Under the pieces are notes generated by a model. That model saw nothing but the letters and a program-made list of their open reading frames with translations. It had not been told where the DNA came from and did not search any database. Below are positions 25,190 to 32,969 of a stretch of 64,000 bases of DNA, piece after piece; the stretch's first letter is position 1; each line of letters begins with the position of its first letter. Source of the stretch: JB111 sp052093225. GTDB taxonomy: Bacteria > Actinomycetota > Actinomycetes > Actinomycetales > Actinomycetaceae. Location of the stretch: NCBI GenBank assembly GCA_052093225.1, contig JBQDDG010000013.1:1-64000 (forward strand), in the 5' to 3' direction. The position numbers and the translations under genes were made by a program.

Positions 25190-26062
25190 TCAGGCGACGG
25201 TGAGGATCTCGGGACCGTCATCGGTGATGAGAATCGTGTGCTCCCACTGCGCGCTCCGGGAGCGGTCCTTTGTCACGACGGTCCAGCCGTCGTCCCACTG
25301 CTCGCCGTCGGGCTCGCCGAGGGTGAGCATCGGCTCGACGGTGAAGACCATGCCGGGCACGATCTCGTCGTCGAAGGCGGGGGCGGAGTCGTAGTGCGGG
25401 ATGATGAGGCCCGAGTGGAAGGCCTCGCCGACCCCGTGGCCGGTGTAGTCGCGCACCACGCCGTAGTCGAACCGTCGCGCGTAGGCCTCGATGACTCGGC
25501 CGATCACGTTGACCTGGCGGCCGGGCCTCGCCGCCTTGATCCCGCGGTGCATAGCCTCCTTCGTCCGCTCGACGAGCAGGCGCGACTCCTCGTCGACGTC
25601 GCCGACGAGCGCCATGACCGAGGCGTCGCCGTGCACGCCGCCGATGTAGGCGGTGATGTCGATGTTGAGGATGTCGCCGTCCTCCAGAACCGTCGAGTCC
25701 GGGATGCCGTGGCAGATCGTCTCGTTGATCGAGGTGCACAGAGACTTCGGGAAGCCCTGGTAGTGCAGCGACGACGGGTAGGCGCCCTGCGAGACGAGGA
25801 ACTCGTGGCCGATCCGGTCGATCTCGTCGGTGGTGACGCCCGGCCGCACGGCCTCGGCGGTGAGCTCGAGGGCCTGGGCGGCGATGCGGGAGGCCCTGCG
25901 GATCCGCGCGATGACCTCGGGGCTCTTGACCTCGCCCGCCGTCACGCGCTCCGGACCGGTGCGGCCGACGTACTCGGGGCGCTCGATCGCGGCCGGGACC
26001 TCGAGGTCGGGGGAGACGGTTCCCTTGGTGAGTGTGCCCAGCGGGGCGCGTTCGGCCAACAT
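25190..26062 (-). CDS. map: Methionine aminopeptidase, type I
   Basis: A 290-residue metalloaminopeptidase that removes initiator methionine from new proteins. The N-terminal extension of about 40 residues (GTVSPDLEVPAAIERPEYVG) is that of actinobacterial MapA/type Ic enzymes. Metal ligands are visible in order: Asp in LNIDITAYIGGVHGDAS (two aspartates), His in GHGVGEAFHSG, Glu in FTVEPMLT and Glu in QWEHTILIT. The ATG at 26062 is favoured by TAGACT 8 bases upstream, a possible -10. The gene is divergent from a conserved small protein gene. Confidence 0.95.
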   Translation of the reverse strand: MLAERAPLGTLTKGTVSPDLEVPAAIERPEYVGRTGPERVTAGEVKSPEVIARIRRASRIAAQALELTAEAVRPGVTTDEIDRIGHEFLVSQGAYPSSLHYQGFPKSLCTSINETICHGIPDSTVLEDGDILNIDITAYIGGVHGDASVMALVGDVDEESRLLVERTKEAMHRGIKAARPGRQVNVIGRVIEAYARRFDYGVVRDYTGHGVGEAFHSGLIIPHYDSAPAFDDEIVPGMVFTVEPMLTLGEPDGEQWDDGWTVVTKDRSRSAQWEHTILITDDGPEILTVA

Positions 26063-26113
26063 GGTCCCTGAGTCTACGGACAGTGGACGGGAGTCGAGCC
26101 CGGAGGGATCGTC

Positions 26114-26332
26114 ATGAGCACCGGTGAGTTCTGGTTCAACCTGCGCACGCACGCCGTCGAGGAGGGGCCGGTCTCTCCCGCGGCGGACCGCATGGGCCCG
26201 TACGCGAGCCCGGAGGCCGCCGCGGCGGCGCTGCAGAGCGCCGCCGAGCGCAACGAGGAGGTCGACGCCGAGGAGGAGGCCTGGGACTCGTGGGACGAGG
26301 ACGCCGAGGAGGAGAACGAGGAGCGCCGCTAG
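26114..26332 (+). CDS. Small conserved actinobacterial protein next to map
   Basis: A 72-residue acidic protein beginning MSTGEFWFNLRTHAVEEGPV and containing DRMGPYASPEAAAAALQSA. Proteins of this kind lie beside map in many actinobacteria and are sometimes misannotated as methionine aminopeptidase; they have no peptidase motif. The GPY plus repeating Ala/Glu helix suggests a SPOR-like or short helical fold, but that is inference. GGAGGG is placed correctly before the ATG. The last 20 residues are almost all Glu and Asp. Confidence 0.75.
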   Translation: MSTGEFWFNLRTHAVEEGPVSPAADRMGPYASPEAAAAALQSAAERNEEVDAEEEAWDSWDEDAEEENEERR

Positions 26333-26615
26333 CGCAGGGCGCAGTCGTCGCGCCGGCCGACGCCACGGCGGGCAGCCAGCGCCGGGCGATCCAGCCGACG
26401 ACGAGCACCCACGCGATCCCGACGACGATGAGCAGGTTGTCGAACGCCCCCTTGCAGGGCAGCCCCATGACGTTGAAGAGCGCGAGCCCCACAGCGACGA
26501 CGACGCTCACCCAGCGCAGCGTGCCGTCGGGGACCAGCAGGGAGACCATGACCATCGCGATCGGCACGAGCATGACGACCGCGGCGAGGACGACCCGTGC
26601 CCATTCCTCGGTCAT
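26136..26615 (-). CDS. Small membrane protein, C-terminal end uncertain
   Basis: The first 85 residues contain three hydrophobic helices (VVLAAVVMLVPIAMVMVSLL, VSVVVAVGLALFNVMGL and LLIVVGIAWVLVVGW) and look like a genuine small membrane protein of unknown function. After about 26350 the frame runs antisense through the small acidic gene at 26114-26332 and becomes Arg/Pro-rich, so the natural stop may have been lost or a frameshift added a tail. The ATG start follows the oxidoreductase stop on the same strand with a 4-base overlap. Confidence 0.55.
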   Translation of the reverse strand: MTEEWARVVLAAVVMLVPIAMVMVSLLVPDGTLRWVSVVVAVGLALFNVMGLPCKGAFDNLLIVVGIAWVLVVGWIARRWLPAVASAGATTAPCASGAPRSPPRRPRPTSPRPPPRRRPPRCARRRSAAPPRRPPGSRTGPCGPPRERPAPPRRRACAG

Positions 26616-27592
26616 CGGGTCGTGTCCTCGGACGGCGAGGCCCGGTGCGGAGTGACGACGAGATTGCCGACCTTGTGGCCGGTGTCGACCACCCGATAGG
26701 CGTCGACGACGGCGTCCAGCCCGCCCACGACCTCGACGACCGGGTCGAGCTCCCCACTGGCGACCAGGTCGAGGACGTCCGCGACGGTCGTGGCGTTCTC
26801 CGGCGCGGACCCGCCGATGATGCGCCCGCGGGAACGTGCGAGGTCGACCAGGCTGCCGACGATCACGGCGAACCGTCCGGTCTCCGTGAGCAGGGCGAGC
26901 CGGTCGGCGTGGGCGATGGTGCCGACGGCGTCGAGCACGACGTCGAAGGGTCCGTCGAGCGTGGTGATCGCCGTCGTCGTGTGGTCGATGACCGTCTCGG
27001 CGCCGAGGCGGCGCACGAGGTCGGCGTTGCGGCCGCTCGTCACGGCGGTGACGTGGGCGCCGAGGTGGCGGGCGACCTGGACCGCGCTGGTGCCCACGCT
27101 CCCCGAGGCGCCGTTGACCAGGACGGACTCGCCGGCCCGGAGGCCGGCCCGGTCGCGGAGGAAGTGCACGGCGGTCGTCCCACCGAACAGGACGGCGGCG
27201 GCGTCGACGTGGGTGACGCCGTCGGGCATGCGGGCGAGGGCGGTCGTGTCAGTGCGGAGGTACTGGGCGTGGGCGCCCATGCGGAAGCCGGTCATGCCGG
27301 CGACGTCGTCACCGAGTGTCAAGCCGTCGACGTCGGCGCCCACCTTCTCGACGACGCCGGCGAACGAGTTGCCGAGGACGCCGACGCGTGGGCCGCGCAC
27401 GCCCATGCCGAGCCGACCGGGGAGCGTGAAGCCCGGGGGAAAGGTCCCGGACCGCAGGCGCGCGTCGCCGGCCGTGACGGCGGCCGCCTCGACGCGGACG
27501 AGCACCTCGTCCGGCCGCGGCTCGGGCATCGGACGGTCGACGACGACGGCGTGCTCCGGCGGTCCGTAGCGGTTGACGATCACGGCCTTCAT
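26612..27592 (-). CDS. Zinc-independent quinone oxidoreductase-like NADP enzyme
   Basis: A 326-residue medium-chain dehydrogenase/reductase of the quinone oxidoreductase type. It starts MKAVIVNRYGPPEHAVVVDR; the NADP-binding motif is VLVNGASGSVGTSAVQVARHL, with LGAHVTAVTSGRNADLVRRLGAE after it. The GNSFAGVVEKVG segment belongs to the substrate domain, and zinc-binding cysteines are absent. It reduces quinones or alkenals; the real substrate is unknown. It is divergent from a TetR gene with a palindrome between them, suggesting local control. Confidence 0.9.
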   Translation of the reverse strand: MKAVIVNRYGPPEHAVVVDRPMPEPRPDEVLVRVEAAAVTAGDARLRSGTFPPGFTLPGRLGMGVRGPRVGVLGNSFAGVVEKVGADVDGLTLGDDVAGMTGFRMGAHAQYLRTDTTALARMPDGVTHVDAAAVLFGGTTAVHFLRDRAGLRAGESVLVNGASGSVGTSAVQVARHLGAHVTAVTSGRNADLVRRLGAETVIDHTTTAITTLDGPFDVVLDAVGTIAHADRLALLTETGRFAVIVGSLVDLARSRGRIIGGSAPENATTVADVLDLVASGELDPVVEVVGGLDAVVDAYRVVDTGHKVGNLVVTPHRASPSEDTTR

Positions 27593-27633
27593 AGCTGCCC
27601 CTGACGGTGGTCTGTCAACATCCGGAGAGTAGC

Positions 27634-27647
27634 CTTACAGGCGTAAG
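27634..27647. promoter_or_regulatory. Palindromic operator candidate for the TetR/oxidoreductase pair
   Basis: A perfect palindrome with arms CTTAC and GTAAG separated by AGGC, in the 71-base gap between the divergent oxidoreductase and TetR genes. It overlaps TAGCCT (27630-27635), a possible -10 for the TetR gene. Confidence 0.5.
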
Positions 27648-27663
27648 TGAACAAGGGGGAGAG

Positions 27664-28341
27664 ATGTCTGGATCGGGCGGGGCGGTGCGGGAGCCGTTGA
27701 GCGTGGCGAGCATCGTGGCCGGGGCCGCCGCGGTGGCGGACGAGGGTGGGCTCGGCGCGGTGAGCATGCGCAGCGTGGGGCGACGGCTCGGGGTGGAGGC
27801 CATGTCCCTGTACCACCACGTCGACGGCAAGGGCGCGCTCCTCGACGCGCTCGCGGACTGGGTGTACGCGCAGATCGAGCTGCCGAGGACCGGCACCGGG
27901 TGGCGCGAGGGGACCGAGCTGCGGGCGAGGTCGCTGCGTCGGGTGCTTTGGGCGCACCCGTGGGCGCTCGGGATGGTCGACACGCGGACGAGTCCCGGCC
28001 CCGCCGTGCTCACGTACTACGACACGACGGTGGGGCACCTGCGCGAAGCGGGGCTCTCCGCGGTGCTGGCAGGTCGGGTGTTCTCCGTGGTGGACGCGTT
28101 CACGTTCGGGTTCGTGCTGACCGAGGAGAACCTGCCGTTCGACGCGGCGTCGGGCGCCGGCGACTTCGCTACCGAGATAGAGCCCGCGCTGGGGGAGTAC
28201 ACGCACCTCGCCGGACTGGTGGGTGAGCTCGTCGGCGGTGGCTACCAGTTCTCCGACGAGTTCGAGCACGGGCTGGCGCTGGTGCTGGACGCGGTCGAGC
28301 AGAGGGTGCGCGCGGACGGGGTGACCGGGTCGGAGGGTTGA
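27664..28341 (+). CDS. TetR family regulator
   Basis: A 225-residue repressor of the tetracycline-repressor-like group. The helix-turn-helix is SMRSVGRRLGVEAMSLYHHVDGKGALL (about residues 33-60). The C-terminal ligand domain includes WAHPWALGMVDTRTSPGPAV and VVDAFTFGFVLTEENLPF. GGGGGAG precedes the ATG. It is divergent from a quinone oxidoreductase gene, and regulation of that gene in response to a small lipophilic or electrophilic compound is plausible but inferred from context only. Confidence 0.9.
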   Translation: MSGSGGAVREPLSVASIVAGAAAVADEGGLGAVSMRSVGRRLGVEAMSLYHHVDGKGALLDALADWVYAQIELPRTGTGWREGTELRARSLRRVLWAHPWALGMVDTRTSPGPAVLTYYDTTVGHLREAGLSAVLAGRVFSVVDAFTFGFVLTEENLPFDAASGAGDFATEIEPALGEYTHLAGLVGELVGGGYQFSDEFEHGLALVLDAVEQRVRADGVTGSEG

Positions 28342-28466
28342 GCCCGCGTCTGCTGTGTGGATGGATGCGTCGCTGTCTCCACAGTGCCGTCTGATGCTGG
28401 TTCGTCCACAGATGTGCTCGTAGGTGTTGTGCGGTGCTGATCGGGTGGGTAGCCTCTTCATCAGTA

Positions 28467-28482
28467 TCGAACATATGTTCGG
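28467..28482. promoter_or_regulatory. LexA (SOS) box
   Basis: The sequence TCGAAC-ATAT-GTTCGG matches the actinobacterial SOS box TCGAAC(N4)GTTCGA with one mismatch in the last base; its 14-base core is a perfect palindrome. It lies just upstream of the DUF222/HNH gene and about 13 bases downstream of TAGCCT, a possible -10. Confidence 0.75.
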
Positions 28483-28507
28483 GCATGCGGGTTGGGGGGT
28501 GGTTGCG

Positions 28508-30382
28508 GTGACGTGGTGGGACGACGAGGTCATGGCCATGCTCGGCGAGCGGATCGCCACCCCCGAGGGCATGCGGGACGTGTCGCGTGCCCTGGGCGAC
28601 GTCGAGATCACGACGGAGGCGGGCGCGGTCGAGGTGATCGCTGCGGCGGAATCGCTGAAGGCGGCCGCGGCGGCGGCTCAGGTGCGGGCGACGGCGGTGC
28701 TGGACCTGCTGCGTCGCTCGAGGGAGCAGATCAACGGGGTGGCGGAGGCGCGGCAGGGGCTGGGGCTCGCCGAGGAGGTCGCGCTCGCGCGGAAGGAGTC
28801 GCCGTCGACGGGGTATCGGCGGTTGAAGGCGGCCCGGGTGCTGGTCGACGACCTGCCCCGTGCGCTCGCGGCCATGGAGGCGGGCGAGCTGAGCGATGAT
28901 CGTGCCCACATGCTGGCCGGCGAGGTCACCGAGCTCTCGCGGGCTGATCGGCGCGTGGTCGATGCCGAGCTGGGCACCGTGGTGGGGTCATTGAGCGATC
29001 GTCAGCTGCGGGACCGCACGAGGCGGGTCGCGCAGCGCCTGGACGCCGAGCACGCGGCGCGTCGCGCGGAGGCTGCGCGGCGGACCCGTCGGGTGACGGT
29101 GCGCCCCGCCGGCGAGCCGGGGATGGCCTTCCTGACGGCGCATCTCCCGGTCGGTGACGCGCGGCGGGTGTACGAGTCCCTCACGCGGGAGGCCGACCAG
29201 ATCCTGCACGCCACGACCCCAGCCGGATCGGCGTCGGCGACCGATTCGTTCGGTGTGCCCAGCGCGGACGGCACTGGAGACCAGGACGGCGTGAGCGGCG
29301 CAGCCGACCGGACCGGCGCGAGCGGCGCTGCCGACGGCACCGGGGCGTACGGCACGGACGGCACGGTACGCGCCACCGACGCGGGTGAAGCTGCCGATCG
29401 GACCGGCGCGGACGGTGCTGCCGCCACGTCGGGGGTGGCCGGCCGCTCACGGTCGCAGCTTGTGGCGGACCTGTTCGTCGAGCGGGTGACCGGCACAGGT
29501 GCCTCTCAGCCGCGGGACGTGGAGCTGACGCTGGTGATGACGGACCAGACCCTGCTCGGCGGCGACGAGCCGGGATGGGTCCCCGGCCAGGGGCCGGTGC
29601 CCGCGCCGGTTGCCCGTGGCCTGTTGACTCCGGACCTGGCGGGCGACGTCGAGCTCCGACGCATCTGGTCCGAACCCGTCTCCGGGCGGGTGACGAAGAT
29701 GGACGTCAGGTCGCGGGTCTTCTCGGCCCGGCTGCGCCGGATGCTTCTCGTGCGGGACGACCGGTGCCGGCAGCCGTTCTGCGGGGCCCCGATCCTGCAG
29801 ATCGACCACGCGACCCGGTGGGCCGACGGAGGCGCGACCGAGCTGGCCAACGCCTCGGGGCTGTGCCAGCGGTGCAACCTCGCCAAGGAGAACCCGGGCT
29901 GGTCGCACACCGCGACCGAGACCACGCTCATCGTCACGACGCCGACCGGACACCAGTACATCGCCGCACCCTCGCACCTCGCCCGTCTCGGCCCCGCCGG
30001 TGCCGGTGACGTCGACGACCACGAGCGAGATCCCGGACCTGCCCGAAACGGCTCCGGCCGGGACCGCCGTCCACCGGACCGGCCTGTACTGGGATCCCGC
30101 GACGCACGGCCAGAACAGCTTCGGGAGCACACGAGCTCCGGTGCGCTCGAACGCCGCGGCGCCGACCCGACCGACGGGGGAGCCGACGCCCGGAGTGCAG
30201 ACGACGGGGGAGCCGATGCCCGGAGTGCAGACGACCGGCCGGCACCGGGTCGGGCAGGAGATCACGGTGCGCAGGCCCCTGCCGCGCACGACCTCGGTGC
30301 TCACGGCCGTGGCACACACGGCCACGACACGGATGGCCGCGACACAGATGGTCACGACACGGACGACGACGGCGCTGCTTGA
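28508..30382 (+). CDS. DUF222/HNH endonuclease domain protein (13E12-like)
   Basis: A 624-residue protein with an N-terminal DUF222 domain (helical; residues about 30-240) and an HNH nuclease domain whose zinc/active-site region reads DRCRQPFCGAP, LQIDHATRWADGG and SGLCQRCNLAKEN. This matches the REP13E12-type family common in actinobacteria, whose role is unknown. Two low-complexity regions (Gly/Ala/Asp-rich at 29220-29450, and a C-terminal Gly/His/Asp tail of short repeats) are expanded. The GTG at 28508 is chosen because upstream ATGs lie inside the SOS box. The box suggests induction by DNA damage. Confidence 0.88.
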   Translation: MTWWDDEVMAMLGERIATPEGMRDVSRALGDVEITTEAGAVEVIAAAESLKAAAAAAQVRATAVLDLLRRSREQINGVAEARQGLGLAEEVALARKESPSTGYRRLKAARVLVDDLPRALAAMEAGELSDDRAHMLAGEVTELSRADRRVVDAELGTVVGSLSDRQLRDRTRRVAQRLDAEHAARRAEAARRTRRVTVRPAGEPGMAFLTAHLPVGDARRVYESLTREADQILHATTPAGSASATDSFGVPSADGTGDQDGVSGAADRTGASGAADGTGAYGTDGTVRATDAGEAADRTGADGAAATSGVAGRSRSQLVADLFVERVTGTGASQPRDVELTLVMTDQTLLGGDEPGWVPGQGPVPAPVARGLLTPDLAGDVELRRIWSEPVSGRVTKMDVRSRVFSARLRRMLLVRDDRCRQPFCGAPILQIDHATRWADGGATELANASGLCQRCNLAKENPGWSHTATETTLIVTTPTGHQYIAAPSHLARLGPAGAGDVDDHERDPGPARNGSGRDRRPPDRPVLGSRDARPEQLREHTSSGALERRGADPTDGGADARSADDGGADARSADDRPAPGRAGDHGAQAPAAHDLGAHGRGTHGHDTDGRDTDGHDTDDDGAA

Positions 30383-30401
30383 CGAACGCTGGGCGCGCGC
30401 C

Positions 30402-31226
30402 CTACGCCTCGAAGGTGTGCTCCGACGTCGGGAAGCTCCGCCCCTTTACGGCCGAGACGTAGTCGCCGGCCGCGCGGCCGAGCTCCTGGCCGATCTCGGC
30501 GAAGCGCCGCGCGAAGCTGGGGGACCAGTCCGTCATGCCGGCCATGTCGATCCAGACGAGCACCTGCCCGTCGGTCTCCGAGCCGGCCCCGATGCCGATC
30601 GTCGGGATCCCGACGGCCTCGGTCACCCGTTCGGCCAACGGCCCCGGCACCATCTCGAGCACCACGGCCACGGCGCCGGCGGCCTCGAGCGCGAGCGCAT
30701 CGGCGACCATCCGCTCCGCGGCCTCCTCGCCGCGCCCCTGGATCCGTTTGCCCCCGAGCAGGTTCTCTGCCTGGGGCGTGAACCCGATGTGCGCCACCAC
30801 CGGGATCCCCGCCTGCGTGACGAGCTGGACGTGCGGCGCCCGGTGCGCGCCGCCCTCGAACTTCACCGCGTGCGCACCACCCTCCTTCATCAGCCGCACG
30901 CTCGTGGCAAGCGCCTGCTCCGGCGAGACCTCGTAGCTCCCGAACGGGAGGTCGGCCACCACGAGCGCACGGGACACCGACGCCGAGACGGAGCGCGTCG
31001 CCACGACCATCTCGTCGACGGTCACGGGAATCGTGGAGGAGTGCCCGAGCATGTTGTCGCCGATCGAGTCGCCGACGAGCAGGATGTCGATACCGGCGTC
31101 GTCGAGCACCCGGGCGGTCACCGCGTCGTAGGCGGTGAGCATCGCGATGGGCTCGCCGCCCTCCTTCATCTGCCTGAGGTGGGGGACGCGCACGCGCTTC
31201 GGCCTCGGCTTCGCATTCTCGGTCAC
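30402..31226 (-). CDS. panB: 3-methyl-2-oxobutanoate hydroxymethyltransferase
   Basis: A 274-residue PanB, which transfers a hydroxymethyl group from methylene-tetrahydrofolate to 2-oxoisovalerate to form ketopantoate, the first step to pantothenate and coenzyme A. Motifs: MLTAYDAVTARVLDDAGID, LLVGDSIGDNMLGH, VVADLPFGSYE, VKFEGG, AHIGFTPQ and the catalytic-glutamate region VLEMVPGPLAE. The GTG overlaps the nadE stop (GTGA) and has GGAGGAG five bases upstream. The nadE-panB arrangement suggests coordinated cofactor synthesis. Confidence 0.95.
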   Translation of the reverse strand: MTENAKPRPKRVRVPHLRQMKEGGEPIAMLTAYDAVTARVLDDAGIDILLVGDSIGDNMLGHSSTIPVTVDEMVVATRSVSASVSRALVVADLPFGSYEVSPEQALATSVRLMKEGGAHAVKFEGGAHRAPHVQLVTQAGIPVVAHIGFTPQAENLLGGKRIQGRGEEAAERMVADALALEAAGAVAVVLEMVPGPLAERVTEAVGIPTIGIGAGSETDGQVLVWIDMAGMTDWSPSFARRFAEIGQELGRAAGDYVSAVKGRSFPTSEHTFEA

Positions 31227-32905
31227 TGAGCTCCTCCCGACGTCGTGCCACCCATCGTCGCCCGAACCTCCCGCCAGCGCGAGGTCACCGGCAGCCGCCG
31301 GTCGCGACCGAACGCCATCGGCGTCACCTTGGGCCCGAGCGCGTACTGCCGTCGCTTCCACTCGGCCCCGTCCACGAGCGAGAGCACCCGGTCGACCACC
31401 TCGGGAGCGTGCCCGGAGGCCAGGAGCTCGTCCCGGCCGAGATTGCGCTCCACGTAGTCCTCGAGCACGGGATCGAGCTCGTCGTACGGCGGCAGGGAGT
31501 CGGAGTCCTGCTGCCCGGGCCGCAGCTCGGCCGACGGCGGCTTCTCGATCGAGTTCCATGGGATCGGCACCGGCCTGCCCGCCGCCAGCGCCTGCTCGTT
31601 GCGCCACCGCGAGAGCTCCCAGACGGCCGACTTCGGGACGTCCTTGATCGGCGCGAACCCGCCGACGGCGTCCCCGTAGATCGTCGAGTAGCCCACCGCG
31701 AGCTCCGACTTGTTGCCCGTGGCGAGGACGAGGTGGCCCTCCATGTTGGACAACCCCATGAGAATCACCCCGCGCACCCGGGCCTGCAGGTTCTCCTCGG
31801 CCACCCCGCTGAGCTCGACGTTCGCCAGGAACGCCTCCACCATCGGCGCGATCGGCTGCACCCGGTAGTCGAGGCCGATGGCCTCGGCCGAGGCGGCGGC
31901 GTCGTCCTTGGAATGCTCCGAGGAGTAGCTCGACGGCATCGACACCCCCACCACGTTCCCGGGCCCGACGGCGTCGGCGGCGATCGCCGCGACCAGTGCC
32001 GAGTCGATCCCGCCGGACAGGCCGAGCACCACGGAGCGGAAGCCGTTCTTCGTCGCGTACCCGCGCAGCCCGGCGACGCACGCCTCGTACATCTGCCCGA
32101 CGTCGGCGACCGGCTCGGGCAGCGCGTAACCGGCCGGGGTGAGGACCTCGGAACCGTCGTCGGGAAGCGCGACGTGCAGGACGTGCGGTGCGAACCCGGG
32201 GGCTGCGGCGACGACCCGCCCGCCGTCGTCGACCACGAAGGAGTGCCCGTCGAACACGAGGTCGTCCTGGGCGCCGACGAGGTTCGCGTACAGCACCGGG
32301 CAGCCGAGCCGCTCCGCGAGGTCGCGGGCGATCCGCGTCCGCACCGGCCCCTTGCCGTGCTCGTACGGCGAGCCGTTGAGGACGAGCAAGGCGTCCAGGG
32401 CCGCGCCCCGGTAGGACTCGACCGGGCCCCCGTCGACCCAGATGTCCTCGCAGATCGCGAGCCCGAGCCGGCGCCCCTCCACCTCCAGGACCACGGGCTC
32501 GCTGCCCGCGGCGAAGATCCGGTACTCGTCGAACACGCCGTATGTGGGCAGGTGGTGCTTGACGTACCGCTGTGTCACCTCGCCACCGGCGAGCACCGCG
32601 GCGCAGTTCGTCGGACGCCCGTCGGTGGAGGTCCCCAGGGTCCCGACGACGACGCTCACCCCGCCGTGCCCGTCGCCCTCGAGGTCGCGCGCCAGCGCCA
32701 CGAGCGCCTCCTCGGTGGCGTCCCGGAACGTCCGGCGCAGCGCGAGGTCCTCGACGGGGTAGCCGGGCAGCACCATCTCGGGCAGCACCACCACGCGCGC
32801 CCCGCCGCGCGAGGCCTCGCCCACCGCCTCGCGGACGAGCAGGGAGTTGCCGGGCAGGTCTCCGGCGCAGGGGTCGATCTGGACGATCGCGAGGTGCAGC
32901 GGCAT
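31223..32905 (-). CDS. nadE: Glutamine-dependent NAD synthetase
   Basis: A 560-residue NadE with two domains: an N-terminal nitrilase-type glutaminase (about 1-270; Glu in VVLPEMVLPGYP, Lys in VKHHLPTYGVFDE, Cys in LAICEDIWVDG) that releases ammonia, and a C-terminal ATP-pyrophosphatase domain (VLGLSGGIDSALVAAIAADA) that amidates nicotinate adenine dinucleotide to NAD. Signature GNKSELAVGYSTIYGD is present. The ATG at 32905 is preceded by TACCCT and a 7-base spacer, so the transcript may be leaderless. It is divergent from a glutamine synthetase gene and translationally coupled to panB. Confidence 0.96.
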   Translation of the reverse strand: MPLHLAIVQIDPCAGDLPGNSLLVREAVGEASRGGARVVVLPEMVLPGYPVEDLALRRTFRDATEEALVALARDLEGDGHGGVSVVVGTLGTSTDGRPTNCAAVLAGGEVTQRYVKHHLPTYGVFDEYRIFAAGSEPVVLEVEGRRLGLAICEDIWVDGGPVESYRGAALDALLVLNGSPYEHGKGPVRTRIARDLAERLGCPVLYANLVGAQDDLVFDGHSFVVDDGGRVVAAAPGFAPHVLHVALPDDGSEVLTPAGYALPEPVADVGQMYEACVAGLRGYATKNGFRSVVLGLSGGIDSALVAAIAADAVGPGNVVGVSMPSSYSSEHSKDDAAASAEAIGLDYRVQPIAPMVEAFLANVELSGVAEENLQARVRGVILMGLSNMEGHLVLATGNKSELAVGYSTIYGDAVGGFAPIKDVPKSAVWELSRWRNEQALAAGRPVPIPWNSIEKPPSAELRPGQQDSDSLPPYDELDPVLEDYVERNLGRDELLASGHAPEVVDRVLSLVDGAEWKRRQYALGPKVTPMAFGRDRRLPVTSRWREVRATMGGTTSGGAQ

Positions 32906-32969
32906 GCGTGCCAGGGTAGTCCTGGACGTGCGCGAGAATAGGCGTCCACCGAGTTCGGGAGGAGGCGGG

